From NCBI GenBank assembly GCA_007361935.1, contig CP041667.1, forward strand, positions 2,694,501 through 2,758,500: DNA of 64,000 nt. The letters run 5' to 3'. The position numbers and the translations under genes are program-made. This stretch comes from Lachnospiraceae bacterium KGMB03038 (lineage in GTDB: Bacteria > Bacillota > Clostridia > Lachnospirales > Lachnospiraceae). How positions within the stretch are numbered: the stretch's first letter is position 1; each line of letters opens with the position of its first letter. Below the pieces are notes generated by a model that worked only from the letters and a program-made list of their open reading frames with translations, did no database searches and was not told where the DNA came from. Below are positions 25,313 to 34,564 of this stretch, piece by piece.

Positions 25313-25825
25313 TCACACCCGCTTACAGAACACATACCGGGGCAGGCCGCCGTATTTCAGCCCTTCGTCTACGATATCATATTCCAGCTTCAGGAAATTA
25401 TTTACACTGTATGTATTGTCCGGATGGGCCGTCCCCATAAGATAATGATAGGGCATATCCCGAAGGATCTCTTCCGCTTTGCACATGAGGCTCTTCTGGA
25501 TCCCTCTCCCGCGATACTCCGGCAGGACTGCCGCCGTCTCCATATGGGCCACTTGCTTCATTTCTTCATCTGAAAGAGACAGATGGACTCCCAGATTATC
25601 ATGTTCTTCTCCTGGGAATCGAACCGACAAGAATCCGGCCATACATCCGTCTTCTTCTGCTTTTAAAGTAAACCCTTTCTCTTCGATATGCTGGCGGGTA
25701 AATTCCTCTGTGTCCATGAAAAACCATTCCTCATCCTTCACCAATCGGTTCGCCGTCTCCATGATCTCCATGATCTTGGGAACATCCTCATAAGAAGCCC
25801 GGCTTATTCTCAGTCTCTTGTCCAT
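25313..25825 (-). CDS. GNAT-family N-acetyltransferase
   Basis: A 170-residue acetyltransferase. The acetyl-CoA binding motif A is 'TAAVLPEYRGRGIQKSLMCKAEEIL' character (the R/Q-x-x-G-x-G/A core is 'RGRGIQ'), preceded by the beta-hairpin 'CMAGFLSVRFPGEEHDNLG'. The C-terminal 'GTAHPDNTYSVNNFLKLEYDIVDE' fits the usual V-shaped splay. The acceptor is unknown. It overlaps the HAD gene and is probably co-transcribed with it. Confidence 0.82.
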   Translation of the reverse strand: MDKRLRISRASYEDVPKIMEIMETANRLVKDEEWFFMDTEEFTRQHIEEKGFTLKAEEDGCMAGFLSVRFPGEEHDNLGVHLSLSDEEMKQVAHMETAAVLPEYRGRGIQKSLMCKAEEILRDMPYHYLMGTAHPDNTYSVNNFLKLEYDIVDEGLKYGGLPRYVFCKRV

Positions 25826-25901
25826 CCTTCTCTCCTTTGAATCTTGATTTATTTATGGTAAACTATACCCGTACACTTTATAAAAAAGCGAGGTATTGAT
25901 T

Positions 25902-26432
25902 ATGAAACTGATGATCGCATCGGATATCCACGGATCCGCCAAATACTGCCGGAAGATGGTGGAAGCCTACCGCCGGGAAAAAGCGGACCGGCTTCTGCTG
26001 CTCGGCGACCTGCTTTATCACGGTCCCCGCAATGACCTTCCGGAAGAATATGATCCCAAGGCTGTGATCGCTCTTTTGAACCCTCTGAAGCAAGATCTGC
26101 TCTGTGTCCGCGGCAACTGTGACTGCGATGTAGACCAGATGGTTTTAGAATTCCCCATCCTTGCGGAATACTGCCTGCTGGACCTGGATGGACAGACAAT
26201 CTTCGCCACCCACGGCCATGTGTACCATCCCGGGAATCTTCCCATGCTAAAAGAGGGCGACATCCTTTTGAATGGTCACACACACGTGCCCGCCAATCAG
26301 GACATGGGCGGCTATACTTACATGAATCCGGGTTCCGTCTCTATCCCCAAGGAAGGATCTGCTCGCGGGTACATGATCTATGATCATGTTTTTATCTGGA
26401 AAGATCTAGACGGAAATATCCTGGATATCTGA
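25902..26432 (+). CDS. YfcE-type phosphodiesterase
   Basis: A 176-residue calcineurin-like metallophosphoesterase. Metal-site motifs are in order: 'IASDIHGSAKYC', 'LLLGDLLYHGPRND', 'VRGNCDCDVD', 'TIFATHGHVY' and 'LNGHTHVPA'. This short form matches YfcE/MJ0936 phosphodiesterases that act on small diesters in vitro. GCGAGG lies 8 nt before the ATG at 25902. It converges on the P-type ATPase with a shared terminator region. Confidence 0.88.
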   Translation: MKLMIASDIHGSAKYCRKMVEAYRREKADRLLLLGDLLYHGPRNDLPEEYDPKAVIALLNPLKQDLLCVRGNCDCDVDQMVLEFPILAEYCLLDLDGQTIFATHGHVYHPGNLPMLKEGDILLNGHTHVPANQDMGGYTYMNPGSVSIPKEGSARGYMIYDHVFIWKDLDGNILDI

Positions 26433-26444
26433 TCCTCCCCAGAG

Positions 26445-26477
26445 CGGCCTGATGTTTCAGGCCGTCTTCTTTTTTTT
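26445..26477 (+). terminator. Terminator after yfcE-like gene
   Basis: CGGCCTGA (26445-26452) pairs with TCAGGCCG (26457-26464), loop TGTT, followed by a long T-rich run. The convergent ATPase gene ends inside this hairpin: its final codons for Lys-Lys-Thr-Ala come from the T run and stem. Confidence 0.88.
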
Positions 26478-28898
26478 GTTAACCATTTTCTGAAATAAGT
26501 TCCTTAATCCGCTCACCAGCATAGTCAGATAACGCAGCACCGGTTCTGTGGCAATGGAGAATACCACAAACAGCATGATACATTCTGTGGACATTCCGCT
26601 GATGGCAAATAACTCCGGCAGGAAAATGCTGCAGCCTAACAGCCCTGCCACGGATATAACCCACACGATCCCTCGGATCACATTCATGGGCTGACAGATC
26701 CTGAACAAGATCAGGAATCCTACGATGGCCAGCAGCATAGTAGCCGCCGTAGAAATATCGGAAGAAGCTACTCCAAAAGTCTGGCCAAATACCACCAGCG
26801 CTCCTACCGCTATCACATCGGTCAGTCCGGCAGGAAGCGCTTTCAGGAATACGTTCGTCAGGAAACGTCCCTGAATCAGCTCTTTGTTTGGCTGGAGAGC
26901 CAGGAAGAATGCCGGAACGCCGATGGTAAACATACTGATCAAAGAAACCTGGGATGGTTCCAATGGATAAGTGATCATAAATACGACCGAGAACAAGGAC
27001 AGCAGGAAGGAAAAAATGTTCTTCACCAGGAACAGGCTTGCCGACCGCTGGATGTTATTGACCACTCTTCTCCCTTCCAATACCACCGATGGCATACAGG
27101 CAAAATTAGATTCCAGCAGGACCACTTGAGATGCCTGCACCGCCGCATCGCTTCCGGATGCCATCGCCACGCTGCAGTCCGCGTCTTTCAACGCCAGTAC
27201 GTCGTTGACTCCATCTCCCGTCATCGCTACCGTCCGGCCCTGGGATTTCAGCGCCTGGACAAACTGGCGCTTCTGAGCCGGAGTCACACGCCCAAATACT
27301 GTATATCTGGCAACCGCGTTCTGGATATCTTCTTCCGTCTGCAAAGTAGTGGCGTCCACATATTCTTCCGCCCCCGCGATTCCAGCTTCTTTTGCCACTT
27401 CTGACACTGTCATCGGGTTATCCCCTGAAATCACCTTCACTTCCACTCCCTGCTCTTCAAAATAAGCAAAGGTCTCCGGCGCCTCTTTACGCACGGGATT
27501 CGCCAGGAGAACATACCCTAGGGGCGTCACTTTTTCGGACAGTCTCTGGCCTTCTGTGATACTGCCGCAGGTTCCAAACACCAGTACCCGGTATCCTCTT
27601 CTGGCATAATTCATGATCTGAGACTCATACGCGCCATACTCTTCCCGCAGAACAAATTCCGGCGCTCCCAGCACATATGCCTGATCCTCGAAAGAAACGC
27701 CGCTGTATTTTGTAACAGAAGTAAACGGAGTCACCTTCACAGGCGCCTTTCCGGTCCCCTCTGTAAAAAATTCTTTCATTGCTTCCATAGTAGCGTTATC
27801 GCTGCTCATAGGCTTTACCAGATCGCCCACCATCTTAGCCAATTCCGGCATTTTCTCCCCATCGTAATGCTCCGTGGGAACCAGTTTCTTCACACTCATG
27901 CTATTCTCTGTGATGGTTCCTGTCTTGTCCACACACAGCACGTTGACCCGCGCCAGCGTCTCAATGCTCCGCATATCATGCAGCAGCACCTTCTTCTGGG
28001 CCAGCCTGATAGAGCTGACCGCCAGCGCCACGCTGGCCAGCAGATACAATCCCTCGGGGATCATACCGATCACCGCGGCCACCATAGATACGATGCTGTC
28101 CCGGAACGTCTCGTGGTTAAAAAAGAACCCCTGGACAAACAGCAGAGTTCCGATAGGGATCAAAGCCATTCCCACAAATTTGACCAGCTTGTCCAGGGAG
28201 CGGATCATTTCTGATTTCTCTCCCTTCTTGATCGCCTTGGCTTCCAGTGTCAATTTTGAAATATAGGAATCTGGTCCCACATTCTCCAATCTGGAATAAC
28301 ATTCCCCGGATACAATGAAACTTCCTGACATCAGATGATCCCCGGGCTTCTTCACGATCTCGTCAGACTCACCGGTCAGAAGAGACTCGTTGACCCGGAC
28401 TTCGCCGGCCGCGACCTGCGCGTCCGCGCACACCTGGTTTCCCGCTTTAAAGACTACGATATCATCCAATACCAAGTCTTCCGAATCAATGGATGTCATC
28501 TTTCCATCCCGAATCACCAGGGCATGCGGCGCATTGAGCATGTTCAGCTTCTCCAGCACATTTTTTGCCCGCACCTCCTGGATGATCCCGATCAGGGTAT
28601 TGATGATGACCACCGGCATAAAAGTCAGACTCCGAAAGGATCCCACCAGACAGACTAATACTGCCAGCACAGTAAAGATCAAGTTAAAATATGTGAATAC
28701 ATTTTCATGAATGATTTCTTTCGTTGTCTGGGCCGGCGGATCCACCGGTATATTGGACCATCCGGCGGCCATATGTTCCGCCGCCTGGGCGCTTGTCAGA
28801 CCATCCCGGTAATCCGGCTGATACCGGGTGATCGGACTCCTTTCTATCTCATAAGTCTCGATTTCCTTTTGATTTGCGCGCTTAAAGCCTATCCCCAT
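26457..28898 (-). CDS. Cation-transporting P-type ATPase
   Basis: An 813-residue ion pump. Phosphorylation site Asp324 in 'CVDKTGTITENS'; actuator loop 'LLTGESDEIVKK' at about 173-184; TM4 motif 'IPEGL' (280-284); hinge 'TGDGVNDVLALKDADCSVAMASGSDAA'. About ten TM helices are seen, with no heavy-metal binding domain or CPx motif, so it belongs with the Ca2+/Mg2+/other-cation (P2-like, CtpE-like) pumps. The ion cannot be set from sequence alone. The N-terminus is short (about 65 residues before TM1). Confidence 0.88.
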   Translation of the reverse strand: MGIGFKRANQKEIETYEIERSPITRYQPDYRDGLTSAQAAEHMAAGWSNIPVDPPAQTTKEIIHENVFTYFNLIFTVLAVLVCLVGSFRSLTFMPVVIINTLIGIIQEVRAKNVLEKLNMLNAPHALVIRDGKMTSIDSEDLVLDDIVVFKAGNQVCADAQVAAGEVRVNESLLTGESDEIVKKPGDHLMSGSFIVSGECYSRLENVGPDSYISKLTLEAKAIKKGEKSEMIRSLDKLVKFVGMALIPIGTLLFVQGFFFNHETFRDSIVSMVAAVIGMIPEGLYLLASVALAVSSIRLAQKKVLLHDMRSIETLARVNVLCVDKTGTITENSMSVKKLVPTEHYDGEKMPELAKMVGDLVKPMSSDNATMEAMKEFFTEGTGKAPVKVTPFTSVTKYSGVSFEDQAYVLGAPEFVLREEYGAYESQIMNYARRGYRVLVFGTCGSITEGQRLSEKVTPLGYVLLANPVRKEAPETFAYFEEQGVEVKVISGDNPMTVSEVAKEAGIAGAEEYVDATTLQTEEDIQNAVARYTVFGRVTPAQKRQFVQALKSQGRTVAMTGDGVNDVLALKDADCSVAMASGSDAAVQASQVVLLESNFACMPSVVLEGRRVVNNIQRSASLFLVKNIFSFLLSLFSVVFMITYPLEPSQVSLISMFTIGVPAFFLALQPNKELIQGRFLTNVFLKALPAGLTDVIAVGALVVFGQTFGVASSDISTAATMLLAIVGFLILFRICQPMNVIRGIVWVISVAGLLGCSIFLPELFAISGMSTECIMLFVVFSIATEPVLRYLTMLVSGLRNLFQKMVNKKKKTA

Positions 28899-29000
28899 AC
28901 TATTTCCTCCTTAGGGGTTGTGTCTGGAAGTATTATACCCCCAAAAATTGGCATTTTCTATAAACACTTTCTTAAAATTCTGTGATTTTTCAAGTTGCGG

Positions 29001-32000
29001 TTACGAAAGAAACTCAAACAGACTCATCTGCCTTCCGTTTTCTTCCCTTTTCCTTCCCGCCGTCTTTTCTCTGGTCATCTGTTTCTCATCTAAGTCTTTC
29101 AAAAACGGGGTTTCTTCCTGGCAGCAGGTAAGGATCAGCTCTTCTTTTGCCCGTGTCATCCCCACATACAGCAGACGCCGCTCTTCTTCCAGGTCTGCAG
29201 GATATCTGCTGCTCTCATAGGGAATCATCCCTTCTTCCGCTCCGGCCACGATGACCGCCGGAAATTCCAGGCCTTTCGCTCCATGGAGGGTCATCAGCGT
29301 CACTGCATCCGCCTGGTACTCCCTGCCGCCGCAGCGGCGGATATCGCTTTCCACTCCTGTCTCCAGGGCTTCCAGGAATTCGTCCATCCTCTCGTAGAAC
29401 ATGGAGGCGTGCAGCAGTTTCTCCATTTCTTTCCGTTTCTCCAGGCCAAGATCGGCGATCCAGCGCTTCAGGATTTCTTCCGGCGTTTCTTTCTCCAGCA
29501 GCGGCTGGTACTGCTGTGCCATGGATCTGTAGATTTCCTCTGTCAGTTCTCCGGGGAACAGATGCAGCAAATGCTTCATGGCCCGTTCCTGAAGAGTGGA
29601 ATTCTCCGGCTCTGTCAGGCTGCGGAAGAATTCTTCCGTTCCTGCCACACTGCGTTCCAGCAGATAATCTTCTCTCCCTGTCACTACATAGGGGATTCCT
29701 TCCGTTCTAAGGCAGGTCTCCAAAAGAAGCGCCTGCCGGTGGGTCCGGTATAAAACCGCAATATCTCCAAAGCCTCTGACTTTTCTTGGCCTTCCCGTAA
29801 AGGCTTCCTGAGCTTCCAACATTCCCATCCCGCCTGTCAGACGGTTGATCTCCTTTGCGATGAAGATCCCTTCTTCCTTCCTGCTCCCCGCCCGGACCAT
29901 CCGCACGGGAACTCCATCTTCCCGAATCGCCGCTAATGTCCGGGTTCCTCCAGGATTGGCGGAGATCATCCGACAGGCAGGAAGGAGGATCTGGGGCGTA
30001 GACCGGTAATTTTCTTCCAGTGTCACCTGGAAGATCTCCCCGCAGGCTTTCCGGCAGTCTTCACTCATCCGTTCAAAACAGCTTCCATCCGCGCCCCGGA
30101 ATCCATAGATGGACTGGTCCTTATCACCGATCACAAACAATTCCTTCCCGTCCCGGTTCCATGCCTGGACCAGACGGTACTGCAAGGGGCTGATATCCTG
30201 AAACTCGTCGATGAGCAGGCAGGAGAAAACCGTCCGGTCTGCTTCCGGTGTCTTGGCAGTCTCCAGCGCCTTTAAAAGAATATCGTCAAAGTCCAGAAGG
30301 CCTTCTTCCTGAAGCCCTCTCTGGTATTCTGCAAACGCGTCTTCCTCTGCCCTTTCTTTTTCGCTTTCCGGCTGCCTGTTCCCGCCGTCTTTACCTGGCT
30401 CTCCAAGCTTCGTCTTATAGGCGGACAATTCATCCAGGAATTCTCCCGGTTTCCATTCCAACCCAAAAGCTTTGACCACCTCGGCCGCCCGGTCTCTTGC
30501 TTCCAGTTCTCCGATCAAAGTCCCCTCTATCCCATGGGCTTTCAGGAAACGCAAAGCCACATGATGGAAGGTTCCCACCTGGACCTTATCCGCCTTCCGC
30601 TTTCCAAGGACCTTTTGCAGGCGGGCCTTGACTTCCGCGGCCGCCCGGTTGGTAAAGGTAACTGCCGTGATCTGCCCTGGCTCTATTTCCCGCTCCTTTA
30701 GAAGATACAAAAGATGGGCGATCAAAGTCTGGGTTTTGCCCGTCCCCGGCCCCGCGGTCACCGCAGTCACTCGCGCAGAGGCCGCGGCCGCCTGCTCCTG
30801 CTTTTGGTTCAGGCGGATTCCTTCTCCCACTCTTTCACTGGCCCTTCCCGTCTCTCTCCTTCGCCCCTTCCCTCTGGTCTTTTCTCCTTTTCGGGGCTTT
30901 TCCTCTGTTTCGGTTTTGCCAGCTTCCTCTTTCTCCCCTTCCTCCGGCATCTGGATCCCGGCCATCTGGAAGAGGTTCATCTGGCCGTCCGGATTCTCCA
31001 TCTCATCTTTCGTAAAAAGCCGGATCGTCCCGTATTCTCCATCGTATCCCGGTATCCGCTCCACCTTTCCTTCTCTCAGCCTGCGGATTCCCTCCGCGAT
31101 CAAGCGGCCGCCTGACCGTCTGATCTCTTCCACCGGGATTTCCCGAAGAATTGAAAATTCCGGTCCCAATTCTTTTAACAGCTTCTCATATTCTCTCTGC
31201 ACCGCTTTACTGGCAGAAGAGTGTCCCAGCGCCGCCCCGATCACTTCTGGCAGAGGCACCAGACTCTCAAATGGTTTCCCCTCTTCCCGGATATATCCTT
31301 CCGGCCGGTCGGAGAGCTGTTGGACCCTGTGGGCCACGCCGATGGTCAGCTTCTTCTGGCATACCGGACAGATCCCCTGATACTCATCTGTCTCCAAAGG
31401 CGTCAGGCACAAATGACATTTTCGATGGCCGTCATAGTGATATTTCCCTTCTTCCGGGAAAAACTCGATCGTTCCATACAGCCCTTCTCCCGTCTCCACT
31501 GCTTTCTTTAATCCTGGATAGGACAATTCACTGTTCAGAAGGTTGGCTTCCCTTCCAAGCTTCGCGGGGGAATGGGCGTCAGAATTTGAGATCAGCTGAT
31601 AGCGGTCCAGGGCGGACACCCGCCAGTTCATAGGCGGATCTGAGGAAAGCCCGGTTTCCACCGCGTGGATATGGCCTGACAGATCCTCGAAACACTCTTC
31701 CACACTGTCAAACCCAGAAAATGCTCCAAACATAGAGAAATGAGGCGTCCAGATATGAGCCGGCACATAGATTGAGTCCGGGCACAGCTCCAGCAGGATC
31801 TCCAGAAGATCGTGACAGTCCAGTCCCAGGATCGGCCGTCCGTCAGAATGAATATTGCCGATCGCTTCCAGCTTGCGGGAGATTTCCTCCGCTTCCGAAA
31901 GACCTGGAAGCAGGATCAGGCTGTGGACTTTTCGCACCTTATCCCGCTTCTTATAGATAGAACTGATCTCTCCCGTGATCACAAACCTTGGCTCCTGCGC

Positions 32001-32234
32001 TCCCGCCACACTGTCATCCTTGATCTTGTACGATTCTTTCAGCCGGTAGAGTCCCTCGCCGGCAGGCTCTAATTTTTCTTCCAGTTCTTCCCGCCAGGCC
32101 GGATGGGTGAAATCTCCGGTCCCGACCAACTGGATTCCCTTTCTCCTTGCCCACAAGTCCAGATGCTCCGGCGTGCAGTCCTTGCTGGTAGCTCTGGAAT
32201 AGCGGGAATGAATATGCAGATCCGCAATATACAA
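29001..32234 (-). CDS. EndoQ-like PHP nuclease fused to UvrD helicase
   Basis: A large fusion of about 1077 residues. Residues 1 to about 410 resemble endonuclease Q, a PHP-type nuclease that nicks at deaminated bases: 'ADLHIHSRYSRAT', 'GTGDFTHP', 'LDCHDLLEILLELCP', 'ISNSDAHSPAKLG', with a zinc knuckle CxxC...CxxC at about 273-292. A charged linker (about 430-470) leads to a UvrD/Rep helicase: Walker A 'TAGPGTGKT' (493-501), Walker B 'LLIDEFQDISPLQY', 'GDKDQSIYGFRGAD' and 'LMTLHGAKGLEFPAVIV'. I chose TTG 32234 with AGGAG 8 nt upstream, since the longer frame runs into the preceding gene. Likely couples damage nicking with strand unwinding. Confidence 0.85.
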   Translation of the reverse strand: MYIADLHIHSRYSRATSKDCTPEHLDLWARRKGIQLVGTGDFTHPAWREELEEKLEPAGEGLYRLKESYKIKDDSVAGAQEPRFVITGEISSIYKKRDKVRKVHSLILLPGLSEAEEISRKLEAIGNIHSDGRPILGLDCHDLLEILLELCPDSIYVPAHIWTPHFSMFGAFSGFDSVEECFEDLSGHIHAVETGLSSDPPMNWRVSALDRYQLISNSDAHSPAKLGREANLLNSELSYPGLKKAVETGEGLYGTIEFFPEEGKYHYDGHRKCHLCLTPLETDEYQGICPVCQKKLTIGVAHRVQQLSDRPEGYIREEGKPFESLVPLPEVIGAALGHSSASKAVQREYEKLLKELGPEFSILREIPVEEIRRSGGRLIAEGIRRLREGKVERIPGYDGEYGTIRLFTKDEMENPDGQMNLFQMAGIQMPEEGEKEEAGKTETEEKPRKGEKTRGKGRRRETGRASERVGEGIRLNQKQEQAAAASARVTAVTAGPGTGKTQTLIAHLLYLLKEREIEPGQITAVTFTNRAAAEVKARLQKVLGKRKADKVQVGTFHHVALRFLKAHGIEGTLIGELEARDRAAEVVKAFGLEWKPGEFLDELSAYKTKLGEPGKDGGNRQPESEKERAEEDAFAEYQRGLQEEGLLDFDDILLKALETAKTPEADRTVFSCLLIDEFQDISPLQYRLVQAWNRDGKELFVIGDKDQSIYGFRGADGSCFERMSEDCRKACGEIFQVTLEENYRSTPQILLPACRMISANPGGTRTLAAIREDGVPVRMVRAGSRKEEGIFIAKEINRLTGGMGMLEAQEAFTGRPRKVRGFGDIAVLYRTHRQALLLETCLRTEGIPYVVTGREDYLLERSVAGTEEFFRSLTEPENSTLQERAMKHLLHLFPGELTEEIYRSMAQQYQPLLEKETPEEILKRWIADLGLEKRKEMEKLLHASMFYERMDEFLEALETGVESDIRRCGGREYQADAVTLMTLHGAKGLEFPAVIVAGAEEGMIPYESSRYPADLEEERRLLYVGMTRAKEELILTCCQEETPFLKDLDEKQMTREKTAGRKREENGRQMSLFEFLS

Positions 32235-32248
32235 CTCATCATCTCCTA

Positions 32249-33154
32249 CTATATCTTTTGTTCTCTTTTTCTTCCCGCGGCCCCCGCCCGGCGGATCGCC
32301 CCTTGGGGGCAGGCTCTCAGACAGTCTCCGCACCGGATACATTCTCTGCTGTTTGGCTGTTCCCAGACCTTGATATCCATTTTGCAGACAGAGGCGCATC
32401 TGCCGCATTTAGTACACTTCTCCTGCTGGATCTGATACCGGTAGAGAGCCGCTGGATTGAACAGGCTGTAGATCGCCCCCAGCGGACACAGATATTTGCA
32501 GAATGGGCGGTACACCCACAGCGCCAGTATGATAATGGCTGTCAGGATTCCCATTTTCCAGGCAAACAGCGTTCCTATGGCATCCCGCAGGATTTCATTG
32601 GAAGCCACCAACGGAATCCCAGCCATCAGTGTACCGGAGGGACAGATATACTTACAAAACCAGGGACTGCCCTGGCCTACCATATCTACTATCACAGAGG
32701 GCAGCAGGATCACAAACAGCACCAGGATCACATATTTCAGCCAGACCAGCTTCTTATGTCCCGGAAGGTTCTTCCGCTTTCGAAAAAAAGGGATCCGGTA
32801 CAGCAGATCTTGGATAAGTCCAAAGGGACAGAGCCATCCGCAGATAAATCTTCCGAATACAGATCCCGCGAAAATCAGGAATCCCACCACATAAAAAGAA
32901 AACCGGTAATCCCTGCTGCCAAGCACCGACTGCAGAGCGCCGATGGGACAAGATCCCAGCGCTCCCGGACAGGAATAACAGTTTAAGCCTGGCACGCAGA
33001 CTGCTTTGCCAGGCCCTCTGTAGATCCTGCCGGTAAGAAATCCCAGGAAATATCCGTTAGTCAGAGCCGCGGCTCCAATCTGGACCCACAGCCGGATTCC
33101 TGTTCTTCCTTTCTTCTTTCCTTGATGGTTCTTTGACTGATCACCCAATTCCAA
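32249..33154 (-). CDS. NapH-like 4Fe-4S polyferredoxin membrane protein
   Basis: A membrane protein of about 301 residues with five to six TM helices and cysteine motifs of two sorts. Membrane-side: 'CVPGLNCYSCPGALGSCPIG', 'GWLCPFG', 'KYICPSGTL', 'KYLCPLG'. C-terminal ferredoxin pair: 'CTKCGRCASVC' and 'CIRCGDCLRACPQG'. NapH/YccM-type proteins carry electrons between the membrane quinone or cytosol and extracytoplasmic partners. The start is a TTG overlapping the small CXXC gene, so the exact N-terminus is uncertain. It belongs to a three-gene redox unit with the CXXC peptide and TlpA. Confidence 0.85.
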   Translation of the reverse strand: MELGDQSKNHQGKKKGRTGIRLWVQIGAAALTNGYFLGFLTGRIYRGPGKAVCVPGLNCYSCPGALGSCPIGALQSVLGSRDYRFSFYVVGFLIFAGSVFGRFICGWLCPFGLIQDLLYRIPFFRKRKNLPGHKKLVWLKYVILVLFVILLPSVIVDMVGQGSPWFCKYICPSGTLMAGIPLVASNEILRDAIGTLFAWKMGILTAIIILALWVYRPFCKYLCPLGAIYSLFNPAALYRYQIQQEKCTKCGRCASVCKMDIKVWEQPNSRECIRCGDCLRACPQGAIRRAGAAGRKREQKI

Positions 33155-33287
33155 TACACTCCAGACATAGATTCACTGCTTTGATCATGACTTCTTCCGC
33201 CTCTCCGCGGAAAATCCCGATCCCAATGCACAAAACGCCTGCTGCCAGGAGAAAGACCTGCAGCAGGCGAAGGCGTTTTCCTGTCAT
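33141..33287 (-). CDS. CD1871A-family small CXXC membrane peptide
   Basis: A 48-residue protein with one TM helix (about residues 8-26) and a C-terminal Cys-Leu-Glu-Cys motif (Cys41 and Cys44). Short TM peptides with a C-terminal CXXC, known as the CD1871A family, occur beside thioredoxin-like and Fe-S proteins in clostridia; their function is not established. Its ATG overlaps the tlpA stop (ATGA) and its end overlaps the polyferredoxin start, so all three are translated as a unit. The dithiol could be the link between them. Confidence 0.8.
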   Translation of the reverse strand: MTGKRLRLLQVFLLAAGVLCIGIGIFRGEAEEVMIKAVNLCLECIGIG

Positions 33288-33868
33288 TGCCGCACCTCGC
33301 TTAATTTTTCCTCAATGATCTGCGCCCATTCTTCTTTATTTCTCGCTCCCGCATATGCCTTTCCCACCATATTTCCTTCCTGGTCTACAAAGATGGTGGT
33401 CGGCACCGCGCTTACCATACTTAAGATCCCGCTTTGCAATTCCGCGGAAGGGATCATATGCACATAATCCGCGCCCGTCTCCTCTATGATCTTAGCCGCC
33501 GCTTCATCTCCCGGATCCGACACATCACTGATCAGCCCCAGGATCTGTACTCCCTGATCCGCGTATTCCTGGTGAAGGCTGGCTAGTTCTGGCATTTCCT
33601 GGATACAAGGGCCGCAATAGGTGGCCCAGATATTTACCATGGAAAGTTCCGCCTGTCCAAACACATCCTGGGTCAAAGTCTCGCCGCTGACCGCGACCGT
33701 CTCAAAATCTCCAAAGATCTTCCCGTATTCTTCTTCAGAATCCTCCTCGGAAGACTCCTGCCCTGTCCCTACAGCTCCCGTCTCTTCTTCATTGTCGCCG
33801 GAAGCACAGGCGCCAAGCAGAATTGCCATGCTCAATGCCAATATGGCCCATATCCTGTTTTTCTTCAT
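33284..33868 (-). CDS. TlpA-like thioredoxin lipoprotein
   Basis: A 194-residue lipoprotein: signal peptide with lipobox 'LLGAC' (lipidated Cys21), an acidic Ser/Glu-rich spacer (22-50), and a thioredoxin fold with active site 'WATYCGPC' (Cys85, Cys88) and cis-Pro region 'SAVPTTIFVDQEG'. It is anchored outside the membrane and probably reduces disulfides or another thiol-linked substrate there. Electrons are likely delivered by the polyferredoxin and CXXC peptide encoded downstream. First gene of the unit. Confidence 0.9.
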   Translation of the reverse strand: MKKNRIWAILALSMAILLGACASGDNEEETGAVGTGQESSEEDSEEEYGKIFGDFETVAVSGETLTQDVFGQAELSMVNIWATYCGPCIQEMPELASLHQEYADQGVQILGLISDVSDPGDEAAAKIIEETGADYVHMIPSAELQSGILSMVSAVPTTIFVDQEGNMVGKAYAGARNKEEWAQIIEEKLSEVRQ

Positions 33869-33902
33869 TTCTCACTCTCCGTCTATGTTTCTCTGTCTGC
33901 GG

Positions 33903-34547
33903 TTATTCCCGCTCTACGCCAGTTTTCTTACAGATATCCGCAAGGCAGCATCGGCCGCAGTTGGGCTTGGTCCTGGCCGTGCACACATCCCTTCCGTGGT
34001 AGACCAGCCTGTGGCAGAAATCACTTCCTTCCTCCGGAGGAATGATCTTCCACAAAGCCATCTCCACCTTCTTGGGTTCTTTGATCCCATCTACCAGACC
34101 GATCCGGTTTACCAGCCGGATACAGTGGGTGTCTGTAACGATAGCCGGTTCCCCGAACACGTCCCCCATGATCAAGTTGGCGCTTTTGCGCCCCACTCCC
34201 GGCAATTTCAACAGAGCGTTAAAATCCTTTGGAACCTTTCCTCCATATTCATCCCTGAGCATACGCATACAGGCGCTGATGTCTCTGGCTTTGCTTTTCC
34301 CCAGCCCGCAGGGCCGGATGATCTCCTCGATCTGTTCCGGCTCCGCCCCGGCAAGGGCCTCCATATCCGGATACTTTTTATATAAATCTTCCACTACCAC
34401 GTTGACCCTGGCGTCCGTGCATTGGGCTGCCAGGCGCACGCTGACCAGCAGTTTCCATGCCTGGTCATAGTCCAGTGTACATCCCGCATCCGGATATTCT
34501 TTTTTTAACCGTTCAATCACTTCCAACGCTAGCTGCTTCTTTGTCAT
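33903..34547 (-). CDS. nth: Endonuclease III
   Basis: The 214-residue base-excision glycosylase/AP lyase removes oxidised pyrimidines. The helix-hairpin-helix is 'LPGVGRKSA' (115-123) with catalytic Lys121 and Asp139 ('VTDTH'), close to Lys120/Asp138 in E. coli. Four C-terminal cysteines for the [4Fe-4S] cluster are present in 'CTARTKPNCGRCCLADIC'; the first spacing is 7 rather than the usual 6 residues. It sits close to the DUF362 gene (17 bases) in the same direction. Confidence 0.94.
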   Translation of the reverse strand: MTKKQLALEVIERLKKEYPDAGCTLDYDQAWKLLVSVRLAAQCTDARVNVVVEDLYKKYPDMEALAGAEPEQIEEIIRPCGLGKSKARDISACMRMLRDEYGGKVPKDFNALLKLPGVGRKSANLIMGDVFGEPAIVTDTHCIRLVNRIGLVDGIKEPKKVEMALWKIIPPEEGSDFCHRLVYHGRDVCTARTKPNCGRCCLADICKKTGVERE

Positions 34548-34564
34548 AAGTACTCCCGCCTTAA

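Noticed and set aside
27867..28710. Long plus-strand frames opposite the P-type ATPase
   Set aside because: They are antisense to conserved ATPase motifs and lack start signals.
32235..32408. A 58-residue longer N-terminus for the EndoQ-UvrD protein
   Set aside because: The extension overlaps the end of the polyferredoxin gene, is rich in unlikely residues, and the TTG at 32234 has AGGAG at 8 nt.
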